From: an uncultured bacterium
GTDB taxonomy: Bacteria > Bacteroidota > Bacteroidia > Bacteroidales > CAIXTV01
Direction: 5' to 3'
Length of the DNA stretch: 33,420 nucleotides
Assembly (NCBI GenBank): GCA_903922465.1
Contig: CAIXTV010000135.1
Span: 1 to 33,420, forward strand
The notes beneath the pieces are model-generated. The model ran no database searches. It was not told the DNA's origin and saw only the letters and a list, made by a program, of their open reading frames with translations. The number at the start of each line of letters is the position of its first letter. Positions within the stretch are counted from its first letter, which is position 1. This document shows positions 25,580 through 33,420 of this stretch, piece by piece. The position numbers and the translations under genes were made by a program.

Positions 25580-26089
25580 ATGGAACAAATCATTTTACGT
25601 GCTCCAGAACCTACTGATATAGATCAACTATATGTTTGGGAAAACGACTCTTCCCTCTGGCATCATGGCAACACCATTGCCCCTTTATCACGGTATGACT
25701 TAGAACAATTCGTCCTCAATTCGCAATCTGACATTTATCAAAACCATCAACTGCGCTTAATGGTTGTTCTAAAAGCAACCAACAAAGCTATTGGAACCAT
25801 TGATCTTTTTGAATTCGACCCTATCCATCAAAGAGCAGGAGTTGGAATCTTAATAGACAAACCTAATCAGTTAAGAGGATTTGCTTCTGAAGCACTTCAA
25901 TTACTTATTGAATACGCCTTTTCAAAATTGCATCTACATCAATTATATTGTAGTATCATTTCTCACCACTCAGCTAGTATGAAATTATTCATAAAAAATG
26001 GATTTGAAGTTACTGCCACTTTTAAACAGTGGCTTTTAGTTAATCAAACGTGGGAAGATGTTTGCTTCCTTCAATTAATACAAAAATAA
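25580..26089 (+). CDS. GNAT-family N-acetyltransferase (RimJ/SpeG-like)
   Basis: 169 residues from the ATG at 25580. A longer frame from 25484 would overlap dapF by 92 bases and only adds non-homologous sequence, so I reject it. The fold begins ILRAPEPTDIDQLYVWEND and continues with the strand LMVVLKATNKAIGTIDLFEFD. The acetyl-CoA loop is degenerate (GVGILIDKPNQLRGFASEALQLLIEYAF instead of a strict Q/R-x-x-G-x-G/A), followed by LHQLYCSIISHHSASMKLFIKNGFEV, the usual C-terminal half. This layout is that of the RimJ/RimL and SpeG acetyltransferases. The substrate (a protein N-terminus, polyamine or amino sugar) is not evident. It lies between dapF and mltG with 4- and 6-base gaps. Confidence 0.9.
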   Translation: MEQIILRAPEPTDIDQLYVWENDSSLWHHGNTIAPLSRYDLEQFVLNSQSDIYQNHQLRLMVVLKATNKAIGTIDLFEFDPIHQRAGVGILIDKPNQLRGFASEALQLLIEYAFSKLHLHQLYCSIISHHSASMKLFIKNGFEVTATFKQWLLVNQTWEDVCFLQLIQK

Positions 26090-26095
26090 TATTTC

Positions 26096-27154
26096 ATGAA
26101 AGCATCAAAAAAAAAGAAAAATGTAATTCGGATATTTTTGATTTTTATACTTATCGCATTTTGTTTTATTGGTATTTTCGGTTGGGATTATTATCAAAAA
26201 ATCTATGCCCCAAACTTTCTGAAACAAAATAATAAAAGTGCGTTTTTATTCATTCCAACAGGCTCTACATTTGAAGATGTCATTAGAATCATCGACAGTA
26301 ATAAATTTGCTGAGAATTTAAACTCTTTCAAATGGTTGGCAGAGAAAAAATTATATACACAAAGTGTTAAGCCTGGTAAATACCAAATTATACCAGGAAT
26401 GAACAACAACCAACTTATCAATATTTTGCGTTCAGGTCAGCAGGTTAATATTAAGCTTACATTTAACAGCATTAGAACAAAACAGCAATTTGCCAAACGA
26501 ATTTCCGAACAAGTCGAAGCCAATGAATTGTCGATTTTAAATGCTTTAAATAGCGATAGTCTTTTAGCCAAATACGGATGTGATACCAATACCATAATGG
26601 CAATTTTCATTCCTAATACATATAACTTTTATTGGAATACATCAGCTGCTTCATTTATCGACAGAATGTTTCGCGAATACCAAACTTTTTGGAACGACGA
26701 TAGAAAGGAGAAAGCTTCTCTTATCGGCTTAACCCCCGAGCAAGTTATAAGCCTTGCTTCGATTGTAGAACAGGAAACATCCATGAATAAAGAAAAGTCC
26801 ACAATAGCAGGAGTGTATATCAATCGGCTTCAAAAAAAGATATTGTTACAGGCTGATCCAACTTTAATATTTGCATGGAATGATTTTAGCATTAGGCGAG
26901 TACTAAATTATCATAAGCTTATTGACTCACCCTTTAACACTTATAAATATCCTGGTTTACCCCCCGGTCCTATATGCATACCATCAGTTTCTTCAACAGA
27001 TGCAGTACTTAACTATAAAAAGCATAGTTACTTGTATTTTTGTGCTAAGGAAGATTTTTCGGGTTACCATAATTTCGCAAAAGATTTAACAGGGCATATG
27101 CAAAACGCAAGGCGTTATCAAGCGGCTCTCAATAACAAAAACATTAAGAAATAA
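26096..27154 (+). CDS. mltG: Endolytic murein transglycosylase MltG
   Basis: Cleaves nascent peptidoglycan strands and sets their length, from the outer face of the inner membrane. 352 residues. A basic N-terminus and one membrane helix (10-29) are followed by a LysM-like subdomain (about 47-115, IPTGSTFEDVIRII, KPGKYQIIPGMNNNQLINIL) and the YceG catalytic domain. The catalytic glutamate is Glu225 in LASIVEQET, with the family markers IFIPNTYNFYWN (170-181), IAGVYINRLQKKILLQADPT and PGLPPGPICIPS. Its place in an operon with dapF fits peptidoglycan synthesis. Confidence 0.95.
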   Translation: MKASKKKKNVIRIFLIFILIAFCFIGIFGWDYYQKIYAPNFLKQNNKSAFLFIPTGSTFEDVIRIIDSNKFAENLNSFKWLAEKKLYTQSVKPGKYQIIPGMNNNQLINILRSGQQVNIKLTFNSIRTKQQFAKRISEQVEANELSILNALNSDSLLAKYGCDTNTIMAIFIPNTYNFYWNTSAASFIDRMFREYQTFWNDDRKEKASLIGLTPEQVISLASIVEQETSMNKEKSTIAGVYINRLQKKILLQADPTLIFAWNDFSIRRVLNYHKLIDSPFNTYKYPGLPPGPICIPSVSSTDAVLNYKKHSYLYFCAKEDFSGYHNFAKDLTGHMQNARRYQAALNNKNIKK

Positions 27155-27156
27155 TC

Positions 27157-28500
27157 ATGAACGCATTTAAGGCTTACGATATTAGGGGTATTTATAATAA
27201 AGACTTCAACAAAGATGATGTTTATAAAATAGGATTTTTCTTACCTGAAATTCTCAAGACTAATAAAATTCTGGTAGGAAGAGATGTAAGGCTTTCGTCA
27301 CCTGAAATATTTGAATATTTATGCAAGGGCATTAATGCTTCTGGAGCTGATGTGTACAATATTGGTATAGCTACGACCCCAATGGTATATTTTGGAACTG
27401 GGAAACATGATTTTAAGGGTTCAGTTCAAATAACGGCTTCTCATAATCCTAAAGAATATAATGGGTTGAAAGTTTCGCGCGAGAACGCAATGCCGGTTGG
27501 TTTCGACAGTGGGCTGAATGAATTGGAGGAAAAAGTAAAGAATGAACAGCCCATAGTAAATAAGAAATTGGGGAAAGTAATAGATTTTGATATTCGCACA
27601 GAGTATTTAAAATTTCTCTCTACCTACACCCCTGATATCTCTGATTTAAGGATTTCTATCGACTGTTCAAATGGCATGGCTGCTTTGCTAATTAAGGAGG
27701 TTTTAGGCAACACACCTGAATATATATTCGATATTTTGGATGGAACTTTCCCAAATCATGAGCCTAATCCTTTAGAGATAGAAAACGTTCATAGCCTTAT
27801 GGAATCAGTTAAAGTACATAAAAGTGATATTGGAATTATTTTTGATGGAGATGCCGATAGAGTAATGTTTGTTGACAATTTGGGTAAATTCATTTCACCT
27901 GATTTAATTATAGCTGTGCTTGGTCATTACTTTTTAGAAAACAAAGGAATCAAAGGGAATGTGCTACAGGACATACGATCGTCAAAAGCGGTTGGAGAGT
28001 ATCTTGTTAAAATGGGTGGGGAAATACATACTTGGAAAGTTGGACGTGCTCATGCCGCTCCTAAGCTTAAAGCAATTGATGGAGTTTATGGAGGAGAACT
28101 TGCAGGTCATTATTATTTCAGAGATTTCTTTTATTCCGACTCAGGAATACTGGCTAGTTTATTGGTTTTACAGGTTGTGAAGCGTTTTAAAGAAAAGGGA
28201 ATTTCACTATCTCAGCTTATTGGAAATATTTCTTCATATGCTAATTCAGGAGAAATCAATTTTACTATCAAAAACAAAGAACTTGCCATGAAAACCGTAT
28301 GCGATTATTTCATGAGTGAGGAAAAGCATACTGCTTTTTTCAACTTTGATGGATATAGAATTGAGTTCCCCAATTGGTGGTTTAATATTCGCCCATCAAA
28401 TACTGAACCCTATCTGCGTTTCATTGCAGAAGCAAACTCTCAGGGAAAACTTGATGAAATTATCAAAACCCTCCGTAAATTATTGGCTCCTTTTCAATAG
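27157..28500 (+). CDS. manB: Phosphomannomutase/phosphoglucomutase
   Basis: Interconverts hexose 6- and 1-phosphates, feeding sugar nucleotides for surface polysaccharide or lipopolysaccharide. 447 residues, in the usual range for the four-domain alpha-D-phosphohexomutases. The phosphoserine loop is TASHNP with Ser95, the metal loop is DGDADR at 230-235, the sugar-binding loop is GGELAGHYYF near 315 and the phosphate loop is RPSNTEPYLR near 412. GELAGH rather than GEESGH fits the mannose/glucose mutase type; glucosamine specificity is less likely. It starts two bases after mltG and ends seven bases before the DUF2279 gene. Confidence 0.93.
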   Translation: MNAFKAYDIRGIYNKDFNKDDVYKIGFFLPEILKTNKILVGRDVRLSSPEIFEYLCKGINASGADVYNIGIATTPMVYFGTGKHDFKGSVQITASHNPKEYNGLKVSRENAMPVGFDSGLNELEEKVKNEQPIVNKKLGKVIDFDIRTEYLKFLSTYTPDISDLRISIDCSNGMAALLIKEVLGNTPEYIFDILDGTFPNHEPNPLEIENVHSLMESVKVHKSDIGIIFDGDADRVMFVDNLGKFISPDLIIAVLGHYFLENKGIKGNVLQDIRSSKAVGEYLVKMGGEIHTWKVGRAHAAPKLKAIDGVYGGELAGHYYFRDFFYSDSGILASLLVLQVVKRFKEKGISLSQLIGNISSYANSGEINFTIKNKELAMKTVCDYFMSEEKHTAFFNFDGYRIEFPNWWFNIRPSNTEPYLRFIAEANSQGKLDEIIKTLRKLLAPFQ

Positions 28501-28507
28501 AAATATT

Positions 28508-29407
28508 ATGCGAAAGACTTTCTATTTGTTGCTATTTGGAATTGCGCTTTGCAAAGCTTCCATTGCCCAAACCGATAGTCTTCAGGCTGAAACTATAATC
28601 AATAAAAAACGCCTTACCGGAGTAGTTTCCACAGAAGCAGTTTTATATGCTGGCAGTATTGCTGGTTTGTATACGCTTTGGTATCAGAAATATCCACAAT
28701 CTTCTTTTCATTTTTTCAATGATAACAAGGAATGGCTTTATATGGATAAATTAGGACATTTTGCTACTTCCTATTATATTGGCAAAATAGGCTACGAATC
28801 ACTTATATGGGCAGGAGTCGATAAAACAAAAGCTGCATGGTATGGAGGTGGACTTGGATTTGTTTATCAAACTTCAATTGAAGTATTGGATGGATTTTCC
28901 AGCCAATGGGGCTTTTCTCTGGGCGATATGACAACTAATTTCTTAGGTTCGGCTCTTTTTATCAGTCAACAATTGATATTGAAAGAACAAAAAGTCTTGC
29001 TGAAATGGTCGTATTCGCCAAGTAATTATGCAAAGTTTCGACCCAACTTGCTGGGCAGTAACTGGAAAGAAACCTGGCTAAAAGACTATAATGGGCAAAC
29101 CTATTGGTTATCCTTCAATATTCATTCGTTTTTGAGCAAAAGTTCCTCTTTCCCGAAATGGTTTAATATAGCATTAGGTTATGGAGCCGATGGTATGCTG
29201 GGAGCAAATAGCAATCCTTCTTCATTACCTTATTTTAAACGATATTCGCAACTATATTTGTCAGCCGATATTGACCTTGGACGTATTAAAACCAAATCGA
29301 AATTTTTGAATCTTATTTTTCAAAGTATTGGTTTTATTAAAATACCCATGCCTACGCTTGAGTATAATTCTAAAAATGATTTTATTTTTCATGTCCTTCA
29401 CTTTTAA
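28508..29407 (+). CDS. DUF2279 family putative periplasmic/outer-membrane protein
   Basis: 299 residues from the ATG at 28508. An upstream start at 28316 would lie deep inside the mutase gene and is rejected because the signal peptide begins here (RKTFYLLLFGIALCKASIAQ, cut near residue 20). The DUF2279 core is clear: WLYMDKLGHFATSYYIGKIG, GGGLGFVYQTSIEVLDGFSS and QWGFSLGDMTTNFLGS, which carry the conserved Asp-Lys-x-x-His, Glu-x-x-Asp-Gly and Gly-Asp-x-x-x-Asn positions. Those acidic and His residues could form a metal or catalytic centre in the membrane, but no activity is established for the family that I know of. The second half (about 160-299) looks beta-rich. It is the sixth gene of the operon, followed 12 bases later by a PrsW-like protease. 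Confidence 0.85.
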   Translation: MRKTFYLLLFGIALCKASIAQTDSLQAETIINKKRLTGVVSTEAVLYAGSIAGLYTLWYQKYPQSSFHFFNDNKEWLYMDKLGHFATSYYIGKIGYESLIWAGVDKTKAAWYGGGLGFVYQTSIEVLDGFSSQWGFSLGDMTTNFLGSALFISQQLILKEQKVLLKWSYSPSNYAKFRPNLLGSNWKETWLKDYNGQTYWLSFNIHSFLSKSSSFPKWFNIALGYGADGMLGANSNPSSLPYFKRYSQLYLSADIDLGRIKTKSKFLNLIFQSIGFIKIPMPTLEYNSKNDFIFHVLHF

Positions 29408-29419
29408 CCCTTATAACTC

Positions 29420-30106
29420 ATGAAAATAACCTGGTTAATTCTCCTGGCTGTTGCTCCTTCCATTGCTATTGGCTTATTTGTTTATTTAAAGGATAAATAC
29501 GAAAAAGAACCCGTGCTTTTGATGGTGAAATGTTTTTTCCTTGGGGTTTTTAGTATTATTCCACCCATTTTAATTGAACTTACTTTTCAGTATTGTGGCA
29601 TTTATATTTCAAGAGATATTTTTATAACTTTGATATATGCTTTTGTAGCTGTAGGCTTCTCTGAAGAGCTTTCTAAGTTTTTGATGCTACGTTATGGAGT
29701 ATATAAGAAACAAGCTTTTAACGAACCAATGGATGGGATAGTATATGCTGTTTTTATTTCTTTAGGGTTTGCTACTGCTGAAAACATTATGTATGTGAGC
29801 ACTGGAGGTTTTACTGTGGCAATTTTACGCATGTTTACTGCTGTACCTGCGCATGGAGCATTTGCAATTTTGATGGGTTTTTTTGTTGGCAAGGCTAAAT
29901 TCAGCTTTCATCCAAAAACATATATGTTACTAGGATTAATAGTTGCTACTTTGGTGCATGGATTTTATGATTTCTTTCTATTTCAGCTTAATATAATTTC
30001 ACTTCGTCTAGTTTCGATGGGAGTATTACTTCTGGCCATATTTTTTTCGATACTTGCAATCCGTTCTCATGTGCGAAATTCGCCTTTTCGAAATTCAACG
30101 GATTAG
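29420..30106 (+). CDS. PrsW-like intramembrane metalloprotease
   Basis: 228 residues, seven or eight predicted membrane helices. PrsW family motifs are all visible: Glu82-Glu83-x-x-Lys86 (SEELSKF), the acidic loop FNEPMDGIVYA with Glu102 and Asp105, Glu121-Asn122 (FATAENIMY), His145 (VPAHGAFAILMGFFVG) and His180 with Asp184 (LVHGFYDFF). In Bacillus subtilis PrsW cuts the anti-sigma factor RsiW; no anti-sigma factor gene is nearby here, so the substrate is open. The bitopic first protein of the operon is one candidate, as inference. It is the last gene of the operon and convergent with dprA, 25 bases away. Confidence 0.9.
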   Translation: MKITWLILLAVAPSIAIGLFVYLKDKYEKEPVLLMVKCFFLGVFSIIPPILIELTFQYCGIYISRDIFITLIYAFVAVGFSEELSKFLMLRYGVYKKQAFNEPMDGIVYAVFISLGFATAENIMYVSTGGFTVAILRMFTAVPAHGAFAILMGFFVGKAKFSFHPKTYMLLGLIVATLVHGFYDFFLFQLNIISLRLVSMGVLLLAIFFSILAIRSHVRNSPFRNSTD

Positions 30107-30131
30107 TTGAGTTATAAATTTTCTTTGCTAC

Positions 30132-31235
30132 CTATCGATACAAAGTATATCGTTTCCCAGGTAAACAACGAAGCACATCTTCAAATTCGAGATTTAACAA
30201 AGCCTCAGCAGCCTTGCCAGGAAGTAAACCACTAGAAATACATATCTCATCTATACCCATTTCGGTTTGCTCATTAAGTAAATCGACTATGCTTTGTTCT
30301 TCAGGAGTAAGAACGATAAACATAGAACGTTGTTTTGGGGTTTTACTTTGTTGCACATCCCATCCCATTGAATACATCACATCCTGAGCCGATTCAACTA
30401 ATGCTGCCCGATTGGTTTTAATTAAATAATTGCATCCTATTGAGAAGGTATCGTTCACTTTTCCTGGAAAAGCAAAAACATCTCTATTATATGAATTGGC
30501 AATTTCTGCAGTAATGAGAGCCCCTCCCTTTCTTCCTGCTTCAACAACAATCACAGCATCGGCCATACCCGCAACAATGCGATTTCGTTGTGGGAAATTC
30601 TCTCTGTCGGGTTTCGTTTTACTGAGGAATTCTGTAAGCAAACAGCCATTAGTTAGGATTTTTTCGGCTAAAGGTCGATTCTGAGCTGGATAAATCCTAT
30701 CGAGTCCATGACCCAAAACAGAAACCGTTTCCAAGCTACTATCCAGAGCAGCTTTATGCGCGGCTGAGTCAATGCCATAAGCAAGGCCACTTACAATCAA
30801 AACATCTAAGGGTGCTAAATCGCGAATCAACTCATGACATAGCTGTTTCCCGTATTCAGTGGCACTGCGTGTGCCAACCACACTCAAGACTTTAGAGTTG
30901 TTTATACGAGCATCCCCTTTAGTATATAATAATATGGGGTTATCCATACATTGTTTAAGGCGCAAAGGATATTCTTTATCTAGATAAAACAGAGTTTTGA
31001 GGGCATACTTCTCAATAAACCGCATTTCTTCCTCGGCCCTTCTGAAAACCTCTTTGTTATGCATTACAGCCTCAATAACCACATTGCTAATGCCTGGTAT
31101 TTTGAGCAAATTGACTCTTGTTTCTTTAAAAACAGCATTCACCCCTCCACAATAGGAAATAAGTTTCTTGGCCGTAATGTCACCCACATTAGGCAAGAGG
31201 GTTAGGGCTATCTGTTGTAATAAATGCTCGCTCAT
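30132..31235 (-). CDS. dprA: DNA-processing protein DprA
   Basis: Binds incoming single-stranded DNA during natural transformation and loads RecA. 367 residues. An N-terminal helix-hairpin-helix-like region lies at 5-60 (LLPNVGDITAKKLISYCGG, LLKIPGISNVV). The Rossmann-like DprA/Smf domain covers about 75-290, with SVVGTRSATEYGKQ (118-131), IVSGLAYGIDSAAH (147-160), the NRIVAGMADAVIVVEAGRKGG region and FAFPGKV. A winged-helix domain ends the protein (about 305-367, LTPEEQSIVDLLNEQ). It has a near-ideal promoter of its own and no operon partner. Confidence 0.96.
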   Translation of the reverse strand: MSEHLLQQIALTLLPNVGDITAKKLISYCGGVNAVFKETRVNLLKIPGISNVVIEAVMHNKEVFRRAEEEMRFIEKYALKTLFYLDKEYPLRLKQCMDNPILLYTKGDARINNSKVLSVVGTRSATEYGKQLCHELIRDLAPLDVLIVSGLAYGIDSAAHKAALDSSLETVSVLGHGLDRIYPAQNRPLAEKILTNGCLLTEFLSKTKPDRENFPQRNRIVAGMADAVIVVEAGRKGGALITAEIANSYNRDVFAFPGKVNDTFSIGCNYLIKTNRAALVESAQDVMYSMGWDVQQSKTPKQRSMFIVLTPEEQSIVDLLNEQTEMGIDEICISSGLLPGKAAEALLNLEFEDVLRCLPGKRYTLYR

Positions 31236-31542
31236 TGTGAGAGTAAAAATAATAAATATATTCTTACAAAAATATTTGCACTACTTTTTTAAGCCAAAAA
31301 CTTAAAGTAAGGCAAGCACAATCAAAGTTAAAATGCCCCCTTGCTTCTTAAAGGTTCACAAAAAAGAGCTCACATTGCTCTGTTAACGCTTTAGGGCGAT
31401 TTTCTTTTCTCGATTAAGAAACCCCTAAGAAAAGACTAAAGGTGCTAGAGGTTAAAAGATTTACAACTATTACCTAGGGAGTACTCCACTCAATTCGCTT
31501 TTAGTTGCTTTTTTCCTTTAATAACCTAATTCCCTCATTGAA
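31236..31542. other. Gene-free region upstream of dprA
   Basis: 307 bases. It holds the dprA promoter and otherwise AT-rich sequence with no repeat, RNA gene or strong hairpin that I can see. Confidence 0.5.
31267..31298 (-). promoter_or_regulatory. Promoter of dprA
   Basis: Minus strand: TTTG at 31298-31295, 20 bases, then TATTTTTG at 31274-31267. Full consensus. Leader of about 27 bases to 31235. Confidence 0.65.
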
Positions 31543-32136
31543 TTAATCATTTAAACCCTTCCCATTGAGAATATCCTGCATGCATTTTTCAATCCTCGCC
31601 TCGCGGGTTTTTGATTGTTTTGGAGCAGAAAAATAAAGAAGGTAGGCTCTTTGCCGACCTGGAGTCAATGCATCAAAAGCAGATTTCAGGGCGGGGATTT
31701 CTGCTGTTTTATGTTGAAATTCTTCTGGTATTTCGTAATCTAGTGGCTTTTTCAGTTCCACTTTCAAGCCTGCTTTTTCAATTTCGATGGCTTCATAAAT
31801 ATAGGCTTTCACTGTGGTTTCCATCTCAGTAATTTCCTCAACATGAGTAAACCGAATCTGTCGACCCGCCTGTGTATTAGCCGTTTGTTGGACTAAAATA
31901 CCATTGGCATCATTTAACAAGGCTCCTTTAAAAAACAAAAGCGCACAATATTCTTTAAATACATGAATTAAAACAATATTATTTTTCTCTAGCATATAAC
32001 AAGGAACACCCCACTTCAATTCTTCCGTCAACTGACAGTCGAGAACCAACATTCTCAATTTCTCCAATTCTTTCTGCCACTTTATTGCTTTGCTAAAATA
32101 AAAGTCAACCTTAGGATTCATTATATTCTTTTTCAT
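31543..32136 (-). CDS. YdeI/OmpD-associated family protein (DUF1801 plus OmdA-like)
   Basis: 197 residues. The N-terminal 120 residues are a DUF1801 fold (VDFYFSKAIKWQKELEKLRMLVLDCQL, EELKWGVPCYMLEKNNIVLIHVFKEYCALLFFKG). The C-terminal part is the OmdA/YdeI segment: PEEFQHKTAEIPALKSAFDALTPGRQRAYLLYFS, then KQSKTREARIEKCMQDILNGKG. Members are sometimes labelled bacteriocin-protection proteins, but the biochemical role is not established. The family is widespread as a stand-alone cytosolic protein. It starts 19 bases after the secreted TonB_C-domain gene on the same strand and probably shares its transcript. Confidence 0.88.
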   Translation of the reverse strand: MKKNIMNPKVDFYFSKAIKWQKELEKLRMLVLDCQLTEELKWGVPCYMLEKNNIVLIHVFKEYCALLFFKGALLNDANGILVQQTANTQAGRQIRFTHVEEITEMETTVKAYIYEAIEIEKAGLKVELKKPLDYEIPEEFQHKTAEIPALKSAFDALTPGRQRAYLLYFSAPKQSKTREARIEKCMQDILNGKGLND

Positions 32137-32155
32137 AGTTAGCTGTTTATATTTA

Positions 32156-32974
32156 TCACTTTTGATATTTTATTTTATTTTCCTCACTAAACACTATTGG
32201 CAACCCCCAAGTCATTCTTTCATGCTTTTCGTGTCTATAATAAATGTCCCACTCAGGAATAGTTTTAACTACCCGACATGCTTCCTTATCAAAAATGGCG
32301 TCGTAACCTCTCATTATTTCAACGCTATCAATAAGTCCATTTTCGTTAGCCGAAAACTGAACATACACTTTAATGACTTGGCCGTCAAGTTTAGGTAAGT
32401 TGATCCAGTTGATGTTGGAATAAATAAATTCGTTTAGTTTCTCACTATTTTGACTGTAAATTGATTGTTTAGATTTAGTGTTATTATATGTTTTTGTCCC
32501 AAGGAGTTGACCGTTTTTAAATTGCAACTCTAGTTCTTTTTCATAAAGTGAACCATAACCCATATGAACGTAATATAGTTCTTTGCCTTGCGGGGCAATA
32601 ATATCAGCGGTGAACCAATCAGCCTTGACTTTCCCATCAATTAATGCCACACCAAACAGTTTTTTTAAGTCAGCTTTGATGCTATCCTCCGAATAACAAC
32701 AACTATAAATCCCTGTTAAATACAAATGATTTTCAATGATTTCCCATTCAGCCTGATAGCCTCTCCAACAAGCTGTCGACATACAAGCTTCAGTCTTACC
32801 AAAAAATTCTGGTCGCAATGAGTCATTGTCGTAAAGTTGCTCGAGTGGATTAGCAAATATTGAGAGGGTGTCACCTTTATAAATAAGTCTATCGGGAATT
32901 TGACCAGTAGCAAAGGATTTAGACAATGGTAAAATCAGAAGAAAACTAAATAATATCAGCACATTTCGTTTCAT
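32156..32974 (-). CDS. Secreted protein with a TonB C-terminal-like domain
   Basis: 272 residues. A signal peptide occupies residues 1-22 (MKRNVLILFSFLLILPLSKS, then FA). The middle (about 23-185) is a beta-rich region I do not recognise, with a Cys-containing stretch (EACMSTACWRGY, YSCCYSED). The last 80 residues match the TonB C-terminal fold: GQVIKVYVQFSANENGLIDSVEI, then DKEACRVVKTIPEWDIYY and a final strand MTWGLPIVFSE. Unlike a true TonB it lacks a Pro-rich spanning segment, so it cannot bridge the periplasm in the normal way. It may bind outer-membrane receptors or only reuse the fold. It has a consensus promoter and is cotranscribed with the YdeI-like gene. Confidence 0.75.
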   Translation of the reverse strand: MKRNVLILFSFLLILPLSKSFATGQIPDRLIYKGDTLSIFANPLEQLYDNDSLRPEFFGKTEACMSTACWRGYQAEWEIIENHLYLTGIYSCCYSEDSIKADLKKLFGVALIDGKVKADWFTADIIAPQGKELYYVHMGYGSLYEKELELQFKNGQLLGTKTYNNTKSKQSIYSQNSEKLNEFIYSNINWINLPKLDGQVIKVYVQFSANENGLIDSVEIMRGYDAIFDKEACRVVKTIPEWDIYYRHEKHERMTWGLPIVFSEENKIKYQK

Positions 32975-33087
32975 CCTTCCACTATGGTTTTGCCTTTAAT
33001 TAATATCAGTTATTTTAATTCTTTAAACTTATAGAGACTTGTTTATTACCTGAATTCATGTCCTCAAAATAACACACTTTCATAGCA

Positions 33088-33119
33088 CAAAGATAAATGT
33101 TTTATAAATCCAAATCAAA
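33088..33119 (-). promoter_or_regulatory. Promoter of the TonB_C-domain gene
   Basis: Minus strand: TTTG at 33119-33116, 20 bases, then TATCTTTG at 33095-33088. Full consensus. Predicts a leader of about 110 bases to 32974, the longest in the window. Confidence 0.6.
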
Positions 33120-33216
33120 ATTGTCAATGATAAAAGATTTGGCAACTTTTCGAATTTGACAAATCTCAATCCCTCAACTGGGGTGGGGTTAGTGATATGG
33201 ACGTTTAGGCATTTTG

Positions 33217-33264
33217 CTGTTTAGCTGTTTAGTTGTTTAGTTGTTTAGGTGTTTAGTTGTTTAG
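33217..33264. repeat. 8-bp tandem repeat (ytgtttag)
   Basis: Six perfect-period units of 8 bp: ctgtttag twice, ttgtttag twice, gtgtttag and ttgtttag. Looser copies (cgtttagg, ctttagg) continue on both sides from 33202 to 33320. No open frame. Typical slippage-prone intergenic DNA. Confidence 0.85.
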
Positions 33265-33420
33265 GGGGAAGACCCAAGTCCCAAGAGGGCGTTTAGGCTA
33301 TTAGACTTTTAGGCCTTTAGGGGGCGGGGCTCTAATTCCGAAAAAAAAACCTTACAGAAATATTGATGTAAACTTTTCAATAACCATAAGGGATAGCTGA
33401 ATTTTTTGCGGACGCCATTG

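Larger units (their letters stand above)
32975..33420. other. Gene-free end region with promoter and minisatellite
   Basis: 446 bases with no gene. It contains the minus-strand promoter of the TonB_C-domain gene and, further right, the 8-bp repeat array. A short gacccaagtcccaaga at 33271-33286 echoes, on the other strand, the cttggg-rich minisatellite at the left end of the window. Confidence 0.5.

Noticed and set aside
28316-28507. Longer N-terminus for the DUF2279 protein
   Set aside because: It lies inside the mutase gene in another frame, and the signal peptide starts at 28508.

Overview
The window reads as a piece of chromosome from an uncultured-type member of the Bacteroidota. It is AT-rich. 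Its promoters follow the Bacteroidota pattern (TTTG or TTG, then about 20 bases, then TAnnTTTG). It encodes a primary sigma factor without region 1.1, a secreted lamin-tail protein with a flagellar-hook-like C-terminal sorting domain, a TonB-dependent receptor with a carboxypeptidase-regulatory-like N-terminus, and a PadR/PspC pair. I cannot place it below phylum from the sequence alone. No tRNA, rRNA, insertion sequence, phage or CRISPR array was seen.

Layout. 1-361: minisatellite. 362-2412: padR and a PspC-domain membrane protein with their own terminator. 2484-3109: an orphan UpxY/NusG-like antiterminator. 3190-7140 (minus): a three-gene unit of lamin-tail protein, degenerate PlsY-like membrane protein and DUF2520 Rossmann protein. 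7238-8236: asd (lysine, diaminopimelate, threonine and methionine supply). 8237-8763: phased A-tract repeat region between convergent genes. 8764-11070 (minus): TonB-dependent receptor. 11490-14473 (plus): beta-barrel protein, small tail-anchored TPR protein, membrane-anchored metallo-beta-lactamase-fold enzyme and a LutA-like Fe-S protein. 14593-23803 (minus): yidC, then an accessory island (20-bp repeat array, FN3-like protein, hairpins, unknown 283-residue protein), then pyrG, rpoD and an HtrA-family protease. 24021-30106 (plus): a tightly packed seven-gene envelope operon (unknown anchored protein, dapF, GNAT acetyltransferase, mltG, phosphomannomutase/phosphoglucomutase, DUF2279 protein, PrsW-like protease). 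30132-31235 (minus): dprA. 31543-32974 (minus): secreted TonB_C-domain protein and YdeI-like protein. 32975-33420: 8-bp minisatellite.

How the genes fit together. Most recognised genes serve the cell envelope: asd and dapF feed diaminopimelate to peptidoglycan, MltG sets glycan strand ends, YidC inserts membrane proteins, the HtrA protease guards the periplasm, and the sugar-phosphate mutase supplies surface polysaccharide precursors.

The most unusual signal is in the intergenic DNA. At least four unrelated repeat families (12-240, 8386-8619, 16901-17220, 18207-18246) share a 20-21 bp period, close to two helical turns, and a 12-bp motif at 11289/11331 recurs exactly 42 bp apart. One array is a set of in-phase A6 tracts predicted to curve DNA. 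Another is 14 near-identical 20-mers differing only at two C/T sites. The best candidates for undescribed protein biology are the island between pyrG and yidC, the catalytically empty PlsY-like protein, and the unknown first gene of the dapF-mltG operon.
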